Notes: generated by a model not told the origin, from the sequence alone. A stretch of 64,000 bases of DNA from Pelargonium tetragonum (GCA_036897445.1 JAYMTL010000117.1:1-64000), one strand, 5' to 3'. Positions 12,468 through 27,294 are shown, counted from the first letter of the stretch. Made by a program: numbers and translations.

Positions 12468-13514
12468 CTTTTGCTTTCAGGTGCTTTTTAGTGGAATTCC
12501 TCGGGATATAGCGGGTTTACCTGTGTCCGAGTGTCCTGTGAAGGTGTATTGGACCCTATACTTAACTTAGGGAAAGTTCTCAGTATTTAGGTTTAGGTGA
12601 TGAATTAATTTTGTTGTAAATTGGGTAGAGCGCAGGATAGGAGGTTAAGAATTCATTTTTTAAGTATTGAACTTGCATTTGTGACAGGCTACGGCTTTAA
12701 CAAGACTCCTAAAATCGCCCTAGGAGAGTCCGCTCTTTCTCATTCTGAGTATAAACATAAGTCTCAAAAACTAAGTTATAAAGAGTGATTAACCTTATAG
12801 TATCTTAGTAAGGAGTATCCCATTTCTACAAAAAAAGAGGACTGCCTTAATATATGAAAAGACCAGGGGGTTGACTTACAAGTTGGAAACTTTTGTGTTC
12901 TAAAGAGCCCTTTACCAAGAGCTGTGGGTGGAGGTTGTATAAATTCGTAGTAAACTCTATTAAAAATTTTTTAACGAGGGTTTAAAATTCTATTTAGATA
13001 TAAAGGGGAATACTTGGTCCAGCCCTAAGTGGATAACTTTAAATAGGGAATAAGGCTTTGCAAAAATAAGGTGGTGTTGAGTAAGAAAGCTCTCGGGTAT
13101 CCTTTTGTAAAAAGGGGGCTCCGGTATAAAAATATATTGATTTCGGAGGAGTTTCCGTAAGCAAGGAGGCTCGGCTATGCCTTGCTTTAGATTAAATTCT
13201 TCTAAGGGGATTTTCCAGTGTTTCTGGTATCAAGAACTTAAAATTTCCTTTTAATGAAATTAAAAGAGCCAGAAATTTTTAACTTTTCTAAAATCCTGCC
13301 TCTACGCTTAAGAGCTCTTCCTATACTTTAACTGGAATTGGGATTTGAAACAGGACCACAAGACTTTATATAATATAATTATAACAGGACCAACCCTTGT
13401 AGGAATTCCGTGCCAAAACCCTGTCCAGTGTTTTTATAATACCTAGGGCTTTTAAGGATGCTTTTTGTTACCCCGCACCCCTTTTAAACTCAAGATTTTC
13501 TTTTCTTCTGTAAC
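12468..13514. other. Gene-free AT-rich sequence
   Basis: No gene is visible. It contains a G-run motif near 13,100 and the phrase ACAGGACCA twice (about 13,350 and 13,384), too short to be meaningful alone. Confidence 0.55.
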
Positions 13515-13585
13515 CTTGTTCTCTTAGTTTTGATAGCCTTACTCTTACGAGCTAGACCCTTTTTAGCTAGCAGTACTCTGTATCC
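13515..13585 (+). repeat. Family A repeat, 5' fragment
   Basis: CTTGTTCTCTTAGTTTTGATAGCC, then CTTACTCTTACGAGCTAGACC, correspond to the first two blocks of copy A1 with the interval between them shortened. The downstream CCTGTACTT block is missing, so this is a partial copy. Confidence 0.45.
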
Positions 13586-16500
13586 TTTTGGCTTATTGAA
13601 AATAAGAGCTCTATTAGGATAGTCTTACTCGGTATATAGTGTATTTTATGATATAATAGTTTTGTTTTTTATCGAAAAGGAGTAGAGACCCCTTTTAGAT
13701 ACATAGGGAAGTCCATTTAGTTAGATAGGCTCCTAGTTGAATATATTTATAAAGGGGCTTTTCCTCTAATCTAATGGTTATAGAAAATTCCTGTCACATT
13801 TCTTAGTTATCCTTCAGCTTTAAGCTACAAATCGGGTTGAGGCTGTTACAATTACTATGATTAAAAAACTGCCCTACTATACTTAACTTAGATACCAAGT
13901 TTTTACTAAAAATTAACCCCTATAAAGGAACCCCTTTCACTACTACTTGGCTTTTTAGACACCCCGTAGATACAAAAAATCTTGCTTTAATAAAGATAGA
14001 GAAACCCCGCTTAAAAATCTAACCCTGCGAAAAGTTACTTGTTACTCTAGGAGCTATGCCCTAAAATCTTCATAAAACCAGTTTAGTTCCAAATCAGGCT
14101 CTTCTAAGTACTTTATAATAAAAGGGAAGGGTACAACTACTATAAACAAGTTTAATCCAGAATTTCTTTACTTTGTCCCAGTGCACCCTTTATTACTAAA
14201 CTAAAATCTCTATAAATCGACTGCATTTGGCTTTCTTTGTATTATGGTTATGGAAAATCCTGCTTATTCTTGCTTGTAGGTTCCAGATTATTATATTTAA
14301 AGGAATTCCCTAGGATAGAAAAAAAGTAATCGCTTCTAGTGTTACAGAGTCCTTATTAAAAGGGGGGGTCCTTGTTAAGCTTAAGACATGCCCGCGTGAA
14401 GCTCTAAATTAAATTTGAAGGTTGCTCTACCTGTTCGTATGGGCTAGTATAGGAGGATTCTAGATCTTGGGTGTACCCTTAAAAATCTTTTACAAGGCTG
14501 CCTTTTACTAGCGGGGCTTTAGTTATGAACAATTAGAGAAGGTGCCGAATAAGAGTATCAAATCCCTAGCTAGATATATAGACTGCTAGGAGAATTAAGA
14601 ATATTCTTGGTAGAGGAGAGGCCCCTCTTTATAAACATTAGAAAGTATGCTATATAATACCCGTTTTTGATTAAAATCATTTATTATAAATTATTGTAGA
14701 AGTTAAGGAAAGATACTCTAGCCCCAAAGTTCTGGTCGAAAGCGGGTACAATAAAGAGTAGTACATAATTTCTAAGAAAGTCTAACGTGGGTGTAACGGG
14801 CATCTAAAAATTTTAAAGTAGAGGGCAAAGTCAAGAAAGAGAGTAACTATAACCTCTAATGACTCTAAGGTTTAATAGAATGCAATCCTACTTTTCTCGA
14901 GTCAATTACATTTTCAATATAGGTTACCCCTAAAAAGAGTAAGAATTAATAAACCGGGGCTAACTTCGAATTTGTTTTTGTTTTTTATCCCATACCGTTG
15001 CCATTTTAAAGTCTTCTGCCTTCTTCAAGAATTCCGAATTAAACTAACGATCTAGAAATTACGGGGGGGTAGCTAATAGAAGGGTTCAACTCTATAAAGA
15101 CTTCTAGCTTTTTTTGTTTATGATAAAAGAGTTTTTTAACCCAGCCCATTCTCCCAGGGAGTTCGGTGCCAAATTTGGCAAAAAAGCTAGTTTAACCTTG
15201 AAATAAGGATTAATTGCTCGGTATCCTAATAAAAAGGGAATTGCTTGTTTATAAGGGCCTCGGCCTAGATTCTATAAAAAGTACAAAGTATCTACCACCT
15301 TGTCTAAATCTAAATAGTTACGAATTTGGATTCGCTTTAGTATAAAACTGGGAAGTCCCGGGGCGTTTTGGATCAAGGAATCGTGGGGCATTCTAGTTTG
15401 AATAGGTTTCTATTTACTATTTAAATTAAAGGAGTAGCCGCTAGTTACGGGTAGTGTAAATAGCCTAGAACAAGGAATAGTAACTCTAAGATAAAATAAG
15501 AAGAGTTTCTTAACTAAAAGTACTGAGGTAAGCGACCAAAGTTCCTATTTAGTTTTAAGTTCGGATTTAGGTAAGTTCTAGAACTAGAAGGGTTAGTAGT
15601 TTCCCTTAGTCTTAGGTAGGGACGGGGGAAAGGCTTTGAGTCTTGAGAAAACGTGTATTAAGCGAGGGGTACAGAAAGCTAGTTTAGCTAATAAAAATAA
15701 GGCAAGGGTTACAGGTTGTTTAGAGTAAAAGGTATTGTCTATCCCAAGGGATGTGTAAACAGGGCGAGAGATAAAAGGGAGTGTTTTCTATACAATATAA
15801 AGAAGTCTTTTCCTTATCCTTAGTTTCATTTAATAAGAATTTCCAGGGGTTTAGTTTAGTAGGGTTTAAAAGAAGAGTCTACTACTATAAAAAAGGACAG
15901 CGTATATAGCTGATTGAGAGGCTCTTAATAGGAAAAGAGAAATTTCTTGTCGGACTTTACAGTTATAAAGTAAGAATTCTATTTTGGATAAATGAGATAA
16001 TTACAAGTTTGACTAGGATAAGGGGTTTCCAGAGTATAGCTAAGACTCCTAAATATTAAAGTAAACTTATATACAGCTGCTTATTCCTTTTGACTTCTTA
16101 CGGGCGCTCGCTTTTATGTTAGAGTCTTTCTCAAGGGTTAAAGATATAAAAGAATTTATCTTATCTATCCTACCTATAGCTGCCGCACATGTTAATCGCA
16201 CTTACACTTCTTTTTTGATTCTTCTTTTACTTGTTATACTTGATATTGCTACTAATAAGCTTCTGGCACCCCCACTACAATTATATATACTCGAAATTTC
16301 ACTTTTCTGAGCCTTCTCCCGTAGGTAAATAAGTTTTTGGTAGTTTATTTCTGTCTGAAGTTCGTTTCCTAAAGATTTAGGGTAGGACAATAGGGTTCCT
16401 TGGGGTGTTTAAAGAAATCGAAGAAGTGATATCTAGTAGACACTGCTCTTGGAGCAAGTCGAAGAGGAGCCCTTTCAAAAAAAAAAGTAGAAAGGAAACT

Positions 16501-19500
16501 ATGAATGAGTAATTCTATGGGGTTCTATCCTAAGCGAATCGAGTCCTTACTCTTAGATAAAAAGTCTTACAAAAGTTAGTCTATACTTTAGGTCATTTCG
16601 TCTTTTGAGAGTGCTGCTTCTAAGTTCTCTTTGGATCTTTTTGAGCTATTTAGTCCTGTTTCGTGTTGGTAAAGCCCTGCTCGTTTAAAGAGTCTAGAAC
16701 GTATAAGCGTCCCCCGCCCTACTCTGCAGTAGATTCAGACCTAAGCCTTTTTCTGGCACAGTTAAAATTTAGGCTTCAAAAGGTTTTTACAATCTTTTGT
16801 CGGTTTAAAAGAGTCTTTTGATATAAACCAGAACTCTTGCCTCTCCTCTTCTAAGAAGGACTAAAAGATAACAAATGTTCAAAGTCTTGGATTAACTAAA
16901 GCGTTTGAAAAAGAAGTAGGAGTCTCTATTTAAAACAGAACTTTATCTTGAGTATTCGGAATTTCTTTATACCTGCGGGATTTTGAACCTTCTTGTTTTA
17001 TCCTTAAGGAGGGGTCCCCTGAAACCTGAAAAAGGAAATTTTATTTACATACATATCTTCTTTTTAACAACAACAAAAAAATATCTCGTTAAATTAAAAG
17101 AGTCCGGGCTCCAGCTAAGTTTTATATAACTTGATATGATATTTATTATGATTATGTCTCGAAAACCTTAAGTTTGTATTTGTATTCGGGTTATTGAATT
17201 CTAAAGGGAGGTTGTAATTTTAAGAGTCTTGTTATCGGAACATTTTTTAAGAGGGTTTCTTTCTAAGTTTTAAAGAGGGTGCCCCTGTTAATGTCTAATG
17301 GGGGAGTTCCAGAGAAGCTTTTTCGGTACGGAAGGCATATCGATGCGTTAAAGCAAGCTACTTATCCTATTCGGAAATGCGTTTTAATACAAGGTAGGGC
17401 TTTTAAAATAACTCATTGAGTAGGCAGGCACAGGGTTTGATAACACGTAATATGCTTTTTAACTAGAAAGTTCGCTTGTTATGAGAATAATATTTAACCC
17501 GGGGTAACTCCGTGTAAAGTGGAAGGTACAAACATTTGTTGTAATAGAGGATGAGTCTTTTTTAGACAAGGTACATAAGGATTTTCAATACATAAAATTT
17601 TTATGTATCTATTTTTAATATTAATAATTAAAATAATTAATAACTGCGCCGTTCGAACCTGCGGCATTGGATATATTTTTCAGGGATGCTCTATTACTTG
17701 TATTCAAGAGACAGAAAGCAGAAACTTACATATAGGGTTTTTTATTCATTATCATTATATATTTACGCTTGTTAATAACGATTTTCAGTTTCTGTACTTT
17801 ATTGTTCAAATCAGTATCTATCGTGAAAAAAAAATACACACAAGGTCAAGACATAAAAATTGAAGTAAAAATTAATAAGATACTAAAACTACGATACCTT
17901 TAATAAAAGGGATTTACTGCAGTATTATACTGTATTGGTAGTCTATAGGGAAGAGAGCGGAGTTCCTCCGTTTTTGTAGAAAAAGGAATGATAGTTAGAG
18001 CTAATCTTCTTATTCCAATAGACTCTATTAATCCTGTATTGTGAAAGCCTATTTCTAAAGAAACCCCTTTGACATTTTAGAAGGGTTTATTAATTCTCCC
18101 AAATTCAGTATACTAGATTCTAAGTACTATGGGTTAAACTCGTTATCCCCAAAAGAAGCAATATGCGGGCCTAGCTTTTCTAATTTTTAGTGGTCAGTAC
18201 TTATAAAGATAAAAGAGAGTTTCTAGTTTGCAGTATGGATATGAATAGTAAGAAGTTGCACAAGATTAAGGTAAGCCGACCTCATTTTAGCGGAGAGTTG
18301 AATTAATAAAGGGCAAATACTATAAAATATATAAGGAAAACCCACGCAATAGAGCCCCCTTTAGTTACCGCGGAATTAATATAAAATAAGGCCCATCTCT
18401 TTGTTACAAGGACTTCTCTTAATTAAGATTAAGCCTAAATTTCTAGTGTGTTAATAAACTTACAAGCCGCTCCCAGTCAACATCTCAAGCAAAGGCGAAA
18501 GCCGAGTAGGCCTTTTTTGGAATGGGCTTATATTACTTTGTCTTTTTATTTTAAGAGTTAAGCAAGCAGCGCCTATAGAGTACCTTTAGAAACTCGGAGT
18601 ATAAGGATTCTTTTACATCTCAACAGCAATGTATAAACTTCAATTTTCCCAGAAACCTAGAAACTTTCTTTATTAAAAAATCAAACTCCTGCCAAGATAC
18701 TGTATATCCAGTATCCTCTGAGGCATTTGAGGTTGCTTCAAAAAGAAATATAAACAAATTCCTTGTAGGGCAATCCGTAGATTATTAAAGCTTATAGCAA
18801 GTTCCAGAAAAACCCGTGTTTTTTAGTTACTGTAGCTCGGAGGACCCCCTTTTTTAGTATCTACGTCTTATATATCGGGGTTCATCGGGAGGAAATAGAA
18901 CCTCTTTCTTGTGTTTTCTATGTTATGAACAAGGACTCCAGCAAATGAACCGGCGCAATCCTGAGACAAAAACTAGTTTAAATGGAAATACCTACTACTT
19001 CTGACAGTTAACAAGACTTTTTATATTATATAGGGATTGTGTTCTTACTTACCAGAGTTCTTCCACCTAAAGACTAAAAACTTATAAGAGAGCCAAAAGT
19101 CAGAAATTTCCTTTGCAAAAGAAAGCGCTAATAACGCATATACATACTGTGAATTTCCGACAATAGGTATAGCATTTTTTCTTGGACAAGGTACTTAACG
19201 CGTACTAGTAAGCCCTCTCTTATCTCTTACTTATTTATATAGGGTTCATAAGCATGAGATAAAACCAGGAAATGTTCTACTTTGTGCTGGCACAAGTTAA
19301 AATCATTGTATCCTGTGTACATAGGCTTATACTACTAAAAGAAATTATCTTATATCTTTAGCCTTACAGTGTGCAATACTGTTGAGCACTTAGTCTAAGG
19401 TAAAATCCTCATTATCATTATAACTTTATAATATTTAGTTACCGGCTTTTCAAGAGAAAGCATTGGTTATGTATTAAGAGGGGCCTTAAACTTTATTAGG

Positions 19501-22500
19501 GAAGCTGGGAGCATGAAAATAAGAGCCTTCTTTTATAGGGGATCCTGCTAAAGAAAAACAAGAGTTTATTTGCTTCTTCCTTTTTAGATTAGAAGCCCTA
19601 AATCCGTTGTTTTCTTTACTGCTCGGGGCAGGAGGATCTTGGTTTCTAACTTTCCATACGGCGGGTTCAGTTATAACTAGGATTATATACAATAACGTTA
19701 AAAGCTGTCCTATACTGTAAAAATCTTCTACACCAGAGTTTATCCTAAACTGACATGCACAATTATTAGTTTCTAAACTACTATTTTAGTGATTTTACAC
19801 AACTTAATACTGACTGAGTTCTCCAAACCTTACACAGGCCCTTACCTAATAAAATAGCTTAGGCATAACCCGATAGCAAATGTCAATGACTTTCAAAAAG
19901 GCTTGTATTAAAAGTATACTCGCGGCTGGCAAATAAGGGAAAACTCTATATGGTTTCGAAGTTAAGGGATTCTCCTAATATCCTAGAAATGGCGACTCTT
20001 AAAATCTTGCTTTTATGACTAAAGCCCGCCGATTTGAGTTTTCAAAGCCGTTCCCTCTTATACTAAATAAAACCTGAAGTTTCAAGAATAAGTATATATC
20101 CCCGAAAATAGTGTGAGCCCTGTCTCAATCTAAAAGTACACTCGTTGAATACCCCATACTAACCGGGATTCTTTTTTAGCTCTACGGTAGCCCCCCCCTT
20201 TATGACTGCGAGTAATCTGAACTTGAAAATATACGCATGCCCCAAAATCATAATATAAAAACTCGGATTACGACCTAACAAAGGGATATAATTTCAGGAG
20301 TTTCGTTATAGATTAGACGACTTGTCATATCTAGAGTACAGATTTTCCTCAAGCAAGAAACCCCTTTTTAATTTAAAAAATTTTAGTGACATATTACTAA
20401 AAGCGGATAATTTCTTATACTTTTTAAGCCTCCACCTTTTTAAGTAAGTTCCTATTACCCTGGCTAATAGCTTCCTAGTCAAATATTAATTTCTAGTTCT
20501 TTAAAAGCTCTTTCAGGAAATTTGCCTTACAAAAAGCCTTCGTAGGTTTTGGTCTATAAGATAATAGAATCGGTAAATCCTGAGTAACCGGGATTCTCCA
20601 AGGGCTACGCTATTAGTTAAAAGGCGGGTCGGGAAGCTTTTCTGAGTAAGTATCTTGTGTATTACCCTTGTTTGTTTCAGAAGGGTTTTGACTCTAGAGT
20701 TCAGGGAAATATTTGATGCTTCGTAAGCGTTTCAGAGTTCTGCACGCAGTTCTAGACAAGAATGGGCTGAGTAAGATAGCTTTAAAGCCCTCTTTGTCAA
20801 ATTGTTAACCTGAGCCAAAGTGTGACTATCCGATTTAGAGCTGCTTAAGGCCTAGTCGAAAAAAGGAAAATTTAAGTAAAGTATTGAACCCTTGCCAATG
20901 ATATGGGTTAAATTTTTAACATTAAAGTAAAGATACAGCCCTTTTATAATGTTGGAAAAGGTACCCCCGCTCTCTACTAGAATAAAAAGGATACAGAAAT
21001 TTCAGGAGCTTAAGCACTAGAATAGGAGAAAGTTGTAACACTAAATTAGAGTAATTTCCTAGTTTTTTACTACGAGTCTATATATTTTTTTTTGTTTAGG
21101 TTTTCCTGAATTCACTTCAAAGTACCTCCTGACTTATAGCATAAAAGTAAGTTCTTATGGCAAGGCGTTGTGGTCTAATGCAGGAACAAGTAGCAACCCT
21201 TAACTACGGAGTATTCTCAGAGAAGCTTATGCTGAATTTTGCAAGTCTTCTTAGGAATTTGAATTATAGTACAACTTCGCCTACACAGAGAGTGCCCGCT
21301 TAAGCTTCCTGATGGGACTTATAACTAAAAATTCCTTGTTGAACTTGTAACTATATAACAAAATTATCTAAAACTTTATAGTAAGTGGTTGGTAAATCCT
21401 GTATCAGAAATAAACATAAAAATTATGCCTATATTTATAAAAGTACGAGTTTTACGGAAGTTTCTTGGCTAGCACAAATTCATCTTCAGTTTTTGAATTC
21501 AAATGCGTCTCATATCGGAAAGTCTCGAATGGAAAACACTTGGTTTATGCTCTTCATATTTGGAATCATTAAAATCTAAAATAAAACTCTTATCTTCCCT
21601 AAAGCAAGGGAAGAAAGGCTTGTAACTCCTTGTAGATTGGCAGGTCTGGGACATTTTTATTATGACAGTCGAAAAATTCCGTCTTACTTTTCTTAATGAC
21701 AGATTTACCTGATAATTAGGTTTTCTCAAATCGCCCACTCGAAAAAAGAACGGATAACTTGTGTCAGCAGCATTTTACAATCGCTTATAATATAATTATA
21801 GAATGACTAAAAATTTAGGATTAATTTGGTATTACTTTAGTAATAGTTTAAGAATTCTCCTGTTTATTTTATTGTTTCAAAAACCAAGTCCGGTATTTTT
21901 AATTTGTTAATTTGTTTTACAGTTGTAGTACTTAGGTATCTAAGTCTCTTTGTAAAAGAACTACTAAACGATAAGGAGTATTATAAGTATAGCATCTTGT
22001 ATGTGGGATTTTCTACACCTACAAGTTAACCCGGGTTTTAGTTGTCAGGAGATGTAGGAGTCCCCTGCTAAGTAAGAGATAAAAGGACTTTTTAACTATG
22101 AGTATGGAATTTTCTTAGATCGTTTTGATATATTTCCGTGCTTTATAAAGGTTTACTCTACGAGGAGCTCTCAAACTAAGTTAACTATACACCGAAAGGT
22201 CGCTAAAAATGAAATGAAAATTGAGTCTTGGGTCGGTTTTGTCCGTATCTTGTACCAATTCGACAAATATTGTTAATAACCTATTATGTATTGAATGGGT
22301 GTATAGGGCTCCTCCAGGGTAAATAGCAAAAAAAATCTCTTTTTTAGGTGTTAAAAACTTAACCTTCTTTCTTAAAATTAGACATTAATTTGAGTATTCT
22401 AAGGTAATAGTTTGTGGTTTCATAGGTAGATATATATATAGAGTCTGAATGTATGAGTTAAATTCCCTTTCGCGGGTTTAGGTATAAGGAAAAAACCCAT

Positions 22501-22505
22501 GTCTT
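13586..22505. other. Gene-free sequence with a G-rich strand section
   Basis: About 8.9 kb with no recognisable gene. The longest open frame is 86 codons (17,603-17,863, + strand), without a known motif. Between about 15,360 and 15,780 the plus strand has far more G than C. A GC hairpin lies at 17,010-17,020. A T-loop-like TTCGAAC near 17,650 is not part of a foldable tRNA. Confidence 0.6.
17010..17020. repeat. GC-cluster hairpin AGGGG-T-CCCCT
   Basis: A perfect 5-bp self-complementary G-run/C-run element within AT-rich DNA. Its GGGGTCCCC core is identical to the one at 22,522-22,530. Confidence 0.8.
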
Positions 22506-22521
22506 AAGGTAATGTAATTAA
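22506..22521 (+). repeat. 16-bp dispersed word, copy 1
   Basis: AAGGTAATGTAATTAA is identical to 35,156-35,171 and 56,237-56,252. In this copy the word runs directly into the GC hairpin at 22,519-22,533, whereas the other two continue with AATT. Confidence 0.85.
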
Positions 22522-22533
22522 GGGGTCCCCTTA
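22519..22533. repeat. GC-cluster hairpin TAAGGGG-T-CCCCTTA
   Basis: A perfect 7-bp stem around a single T, overlapping the last three bases of the 16-bp dispersed word. The position suggests a GC cluster inserted at, or formed next to, that word. Confidence 0.85.
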
Positions 22534-25500
22534 TAGAAAAGGTCAGGGAATCCATTAAAAGTATAATAGGCATTTCGCACTTCTGTAAGGTCTAATAAAA
22601 ATGATTCTAAAAAGAAAGGAGCCTGGTAAAATACTAAATAACGTCCTTGGTTTTTTTATTATACAAAATACATAAAGGGAATGGCTAAGAATCGAAACTT
22701 ATAAGAATTGCTTTGAAAAAAGAGAGTTACTCCAAAATCTCGTCTCATAAAGGAGTAGGATAAAGTTTGCTTTTTAAATCAGGTCAATATTTGTGAAAAG
22801 GACCTTGCAGTTAGCGCCGAAATAAATTCGTAACTCCCTAATTCTATAGTACAAGCTATAAAATCAATAACTATACAGCTGGGTGTTTTTATGCCCCCCC
22901 TAAGAAATCCTTTACACATTTTCCAATAAAAATGAAATTCGTTGAATCCTCTAGTTTAGATTTTTTGAACCTATGATAGTTAAATAACGGGTCTCTCTGG
23001 GGTCATTTTTGCGCTTAGTAGGGCCTGAGTATTTAATATATAAGAATTGCCGGTACTGAACAAATACAAGAATGTATCAAATGCTTTAAAGGGTCTCCCT
23101 ATTTTTTCTTATGAGACTAGTCACGGCTATATATATTTTTGAAAGCGGGTTTCTTTTTTATTTACCAGTACTTACTATTACTATAAAGTTCTGAAAGTCA
23201 CTCACTAAATAAGGGGTATTGCTTAAAACTGGAGGGAGGGGTTTAACTGGGTAAAGGACTTTGTAAGTCTTCTTTTTAAAGTTTTGCAAAGTTAGAAAGC
23301 GTTCTTGCAGGTAATTTCGTAAGCTTTTAGTTAGATACATGAGTAGGCTAGAGTAAGAAGTAAGAGACTGAAGTCAAAAGTCTTTAAGTAAGCTCCTTTC
23401 ATATAGGTCTTTTTTGTTAAAGGATTCCAGACTTCTGGGGGGATTACCCTGTGTATTTTTAAATAATAAATAATATTGTAGTATCAGACCCCTTTTATAT
23501 TAAAAACAAGCGGGATTCCTTAGAGCACCTTTGCGAGAGTTTAGAGGCTCTCTCTTTGGGTTGTGAGATCCCGGTAAAGAAGTGCCTATTCTATGGAAAA
23601 AGGGCCCCGTAGTAGTGTTTGCTGACTTTATAAGGATTCATTCCCACTTTATTTTTGAAATTTGTAACTTTATATGAAAACTCGCTTGGTTATAGGAAAG
23701 GCTAGGCTTAGTATACTGGGCGGGATTTCCGCAGTTTTTATAGACTTATAGGAGATCCCTTAGGACTAATACCGCACTTTAAAAATCAAAAATTCTTCGA
23801 GGTATATTACGGACCTTGTCTATAGGTAAAAGGGGCTCCTTTGTTATAAATAAGGGTTTGCTCTTTTCCGTGTACTTGTTTTTTTCCTAGGACTGGCTTT
23901 TAGTTTCGGGTAATTTTATTCGAGAAGTTCCCTATAAGAATACAAACTTTTTTATTTAAAGAAACCTGTTAGAGAGTTTTGCTTTATAAAGAGGGTAGGA
24001 GCTTCATAGCAATATTTATCCGTTTTCAACCACGCATGCTGGGTATTACTCCATAAAAAGAACTAGACTCAAAACCTTTTTCTGCAGGGTATCCTTCCTT
24101 TGTTGGCATCCTCTTTTTAAATAAGTACTTTGTGGATATTAATACATTTTTTAAACGCCTCACTCTTCCTTCCGAATATAAAGAATCTACTGCATTTGGT
24201 TTATAAGAGGCCTTTTATTTTGCCATTTGCCATAAGGAGACTGAAAAGGGGTTAAAAATCTAAACGTTAACTTATTTTCTCATTACTAATAGTTAATAGT
24301 GGGTTCTCTTAAGGGGCTGCCTTAATAATTGTTAGAAACAAAAAAGCTTAAAAAATGTTTGTAGTGGCGGATGAATGATAATAAGTTGTTGTACTTCTTA
24401 ATTCTGAAGGGAATCTCGAACCTTGTTTTTTTAGTAGTTTAGTGGGGCTTTCAATTTGCACTAAGCCTATGTCCTATAAAGTACTCTATAAGCTTACAAC
24501 CAGTTTCTGTACTTTTATAAACGAGTTGAATGCACTTTATAGTAATTATAGTATCTCAAGGTATCGTACCCAAAAACCTACCGAAAAGGAAGATCTTATT
24601 TACAAATTTAAAAAAGATCGGAGTTTGACTTAAAAAAGAGATCTAATACAAAAAGCTCCTCATTAAGAAACCCGCGACTCCTGGTCAAGGTCTACCAAGA
24701 ATAAACTTTCTTAATGGCAACCCGCGAGGCTGAGCTTTACCCTTCAATTACAATTGAATTTATGACCCTTAATTTTTTGTATTATTGTAATGACAAAGAT
24801 ACCCTTATAAATCTTCATTGCTTATTTTATTTATTGCGCTAAGAACCCCAGAGGTGCTTAAGCTTTAACTAACGAGTACTTTAAATTAAACTTCTTTTTG
24901 ATTTTACTAATGCTGAGACCCCCTGGAGCTAAAAAAAAAGGGCAATCCTCAGACTGCAGCGTACGGATATAAGGTAAAAAAATCCCTGAAAAACTTCTAG
25001 CTTAGTAAAACTCTATGAGTACTTAAAACCTCTAGTTCTAGAAAGAGTATGAATAAATAGAAGCTTGACTTCAGAGAGTATTCCTTTTTTTGAGTATTCA
25101 GATCTCAGAGTGTAATGTAAATTCTTAGTATGAGGCCTAAATTCTTCCAGATTTCATTTTAGTATACTTTTCACAGGACAGATTTTTATTCATTATCTAT
25201 ATAATTTAGTAATTTCTTTCAGGGGACACCTAGGTGTAGAAATTCCGCAAAATCCTTTTGTATAAAACAAGTCTACTAATGGGATTGCACTTTTCTTCGA
25301 ACTCTTATTACGATTAGTCTTACCCTCGTTGTACACCCTATTACTTTTTGCTTAGTTCGAGATTTTTGCTTTTTTATAAATCGATACAGACGAGCAGCTC
25401 TTCAAATATAAATTTAAGCGAGTTCTGTATATAAGGAGTTTTTAAGGTACTAAATTTTGGTCTGATTCGCCCATATGGAGAGTCCTTTACTAGCTAGTAA

Positions 25501-27294
25501 AAAGTTAAATCATAGTAATAAAAAAGCAAGTGACGAAAGTTCTTCCTTTTAAGGAAAAGGGAGGGTTTTAATTGGGAGCGGGTCAGAAAGCTCCCTTGCC
25601 TATTAGGATGGGTTGGTCGTAGTTTCAAAAGGATTTTCCGTACAAAAGGGTTGTGCAGAGTTTGTCTACTGAAAAAGAAACCCGAATAGATATGATATGG
25701 GGCTGTTCCCTTGTAAGCTAACTCTTTATCTTTACTATGTAGCAGCGAATGCTATTCATAACTCCTTGGTTTATCCTATTTTTAGGTTAGCTGAAGTGCT
25801 ATTGGAACTGCAACTATAGGAGTACTTTAGGTTTTTTGCTTTGTTTTCAGATTTTCAGATTAAGAGAACTAGAAAATAGGTTCCTCTCTAAACTACCAAC
25901 TCAAAAAAATAACTAGGTATCCTATATACAAACAAGCGAGCTCGCGGATACAGGAAGTCCTGATAAAATGGGGTAAATCATAATTCTAAAATTAGTACAA
26001 ATGAGATAAATCTTCCAGGCACGAGCCGGTTACTATCAATAAGATATACTTAAATTTCAAGGTTTAGAAAATACTAATGAAAGGCTTCTACTTTCAGGGC
26101 TACTTTAAAGAAATAGGTATAAAACAAAGAACCTCCTCTAGTCAAAAGCGTTTTCTGGGATTGAAACATTGTCAAAAGTCAAACCGAATCTTGGGTCCCT
26201 TTTCCTGCGTTTTAAGGCCTGTTCTAAGCACCCCCGGCTTTTCTACGTTTTACGAACTTGGGTTTTCTTATACTTTTTCTGTACCACTAAGTTCTCCCAG
26301 TATCGAATTTGGAAGCCGTTTTAACAAGTTGTTACGCCCCCTTGTTTTCTGTTAAGTACTTTCTAAACAACTTAGAATTAAGTATACTTTATTATATCTG
26401 CGCAGTTAGCATCATCAGCAAAGGACTCTTATAATAATATCCTACCTAATATAAGTGGAATTCGAACTTAATAAGCTGACATACTACAGGGGTATTCTAT
26501 AACTCTACAATATCTTTCTTGTCGGATTACCTTAGACTCCGCTACTTGCTACCCTTTAATACTCCATTTCTAACAGGATTCGTATACTAACTAACTAAAA
26601 GGTCCCTATTAAAAAAGTCTAATCTTTTGGTTACGTTTATATAATACTCAAAAGGAGGATCCTTTTGGTAAAAATTTAAACGAACTAAAGGCTAAGCTTG
26701 AGTCTAAGAGAGGGGTCACTATACAATAAAAAGGTGCGAAATTCCGACTCTACACACTACAGGAGTAGCAGAGTTACCATATTAAAAGCACTAGGGTGCC
26801 CTTTGTCCGGAGCTACAGACCGGGAGCTGCACATAAGCATTCCCTTACTACACAAGGGATTCCCGCGGGATGAATATTTGCTTAAAATTTGCGCTACAAA
26901 TTGTTAGATTATAAGAGGGATACCCTACTAAATAAATTACTGAAAACGATGACTACAACTAAATTAGATAAACTTTTAAAAGAAAGTTAAGGGACTCATG
27001 TTCTATAAAGGACCTCTTTGCTTGTTATTTAATAATATTTACATGGAGAAGCCCTGATTTGTATATAGCAAAAGGGTTGAGGATTTTTTTTTCTTTTTCA
27101 TTTTTAGGACCCTTTTTACTTTACGAGTATTCCTAGATATTTTAGTACTTTAGTAACAGAGAATTTTTTTAGTTAAAACAAAAGATAGTAGGTATTCTAA
27201 GTTTTGAGTCTTCGGTATTGTATACTTATATTATATAAAGTGTAAACCAAAACACAGATTTACAATTTTCTTAACAAGTCACTTTCCCCTGATT

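Noticed and set aside
13320-13400. GGGATTTGAAACAGGACC, resembling a minus-strand tRNA T arm.
   Set aside because: The T-loop consensus is broken and no acceptor partner is found.
17640-17720. Possible minus-strand tRNA with GGTTCGAAC T loop and TAGAGCA D-arm end.
   Set aside because: The T stem and anticodon stem do not pair, and no acceptor stem is found.
26077-26355. A 92-codon open frame.
   Set aside because: It has no recognised motif, its length is at chance level and no supporting context exists.
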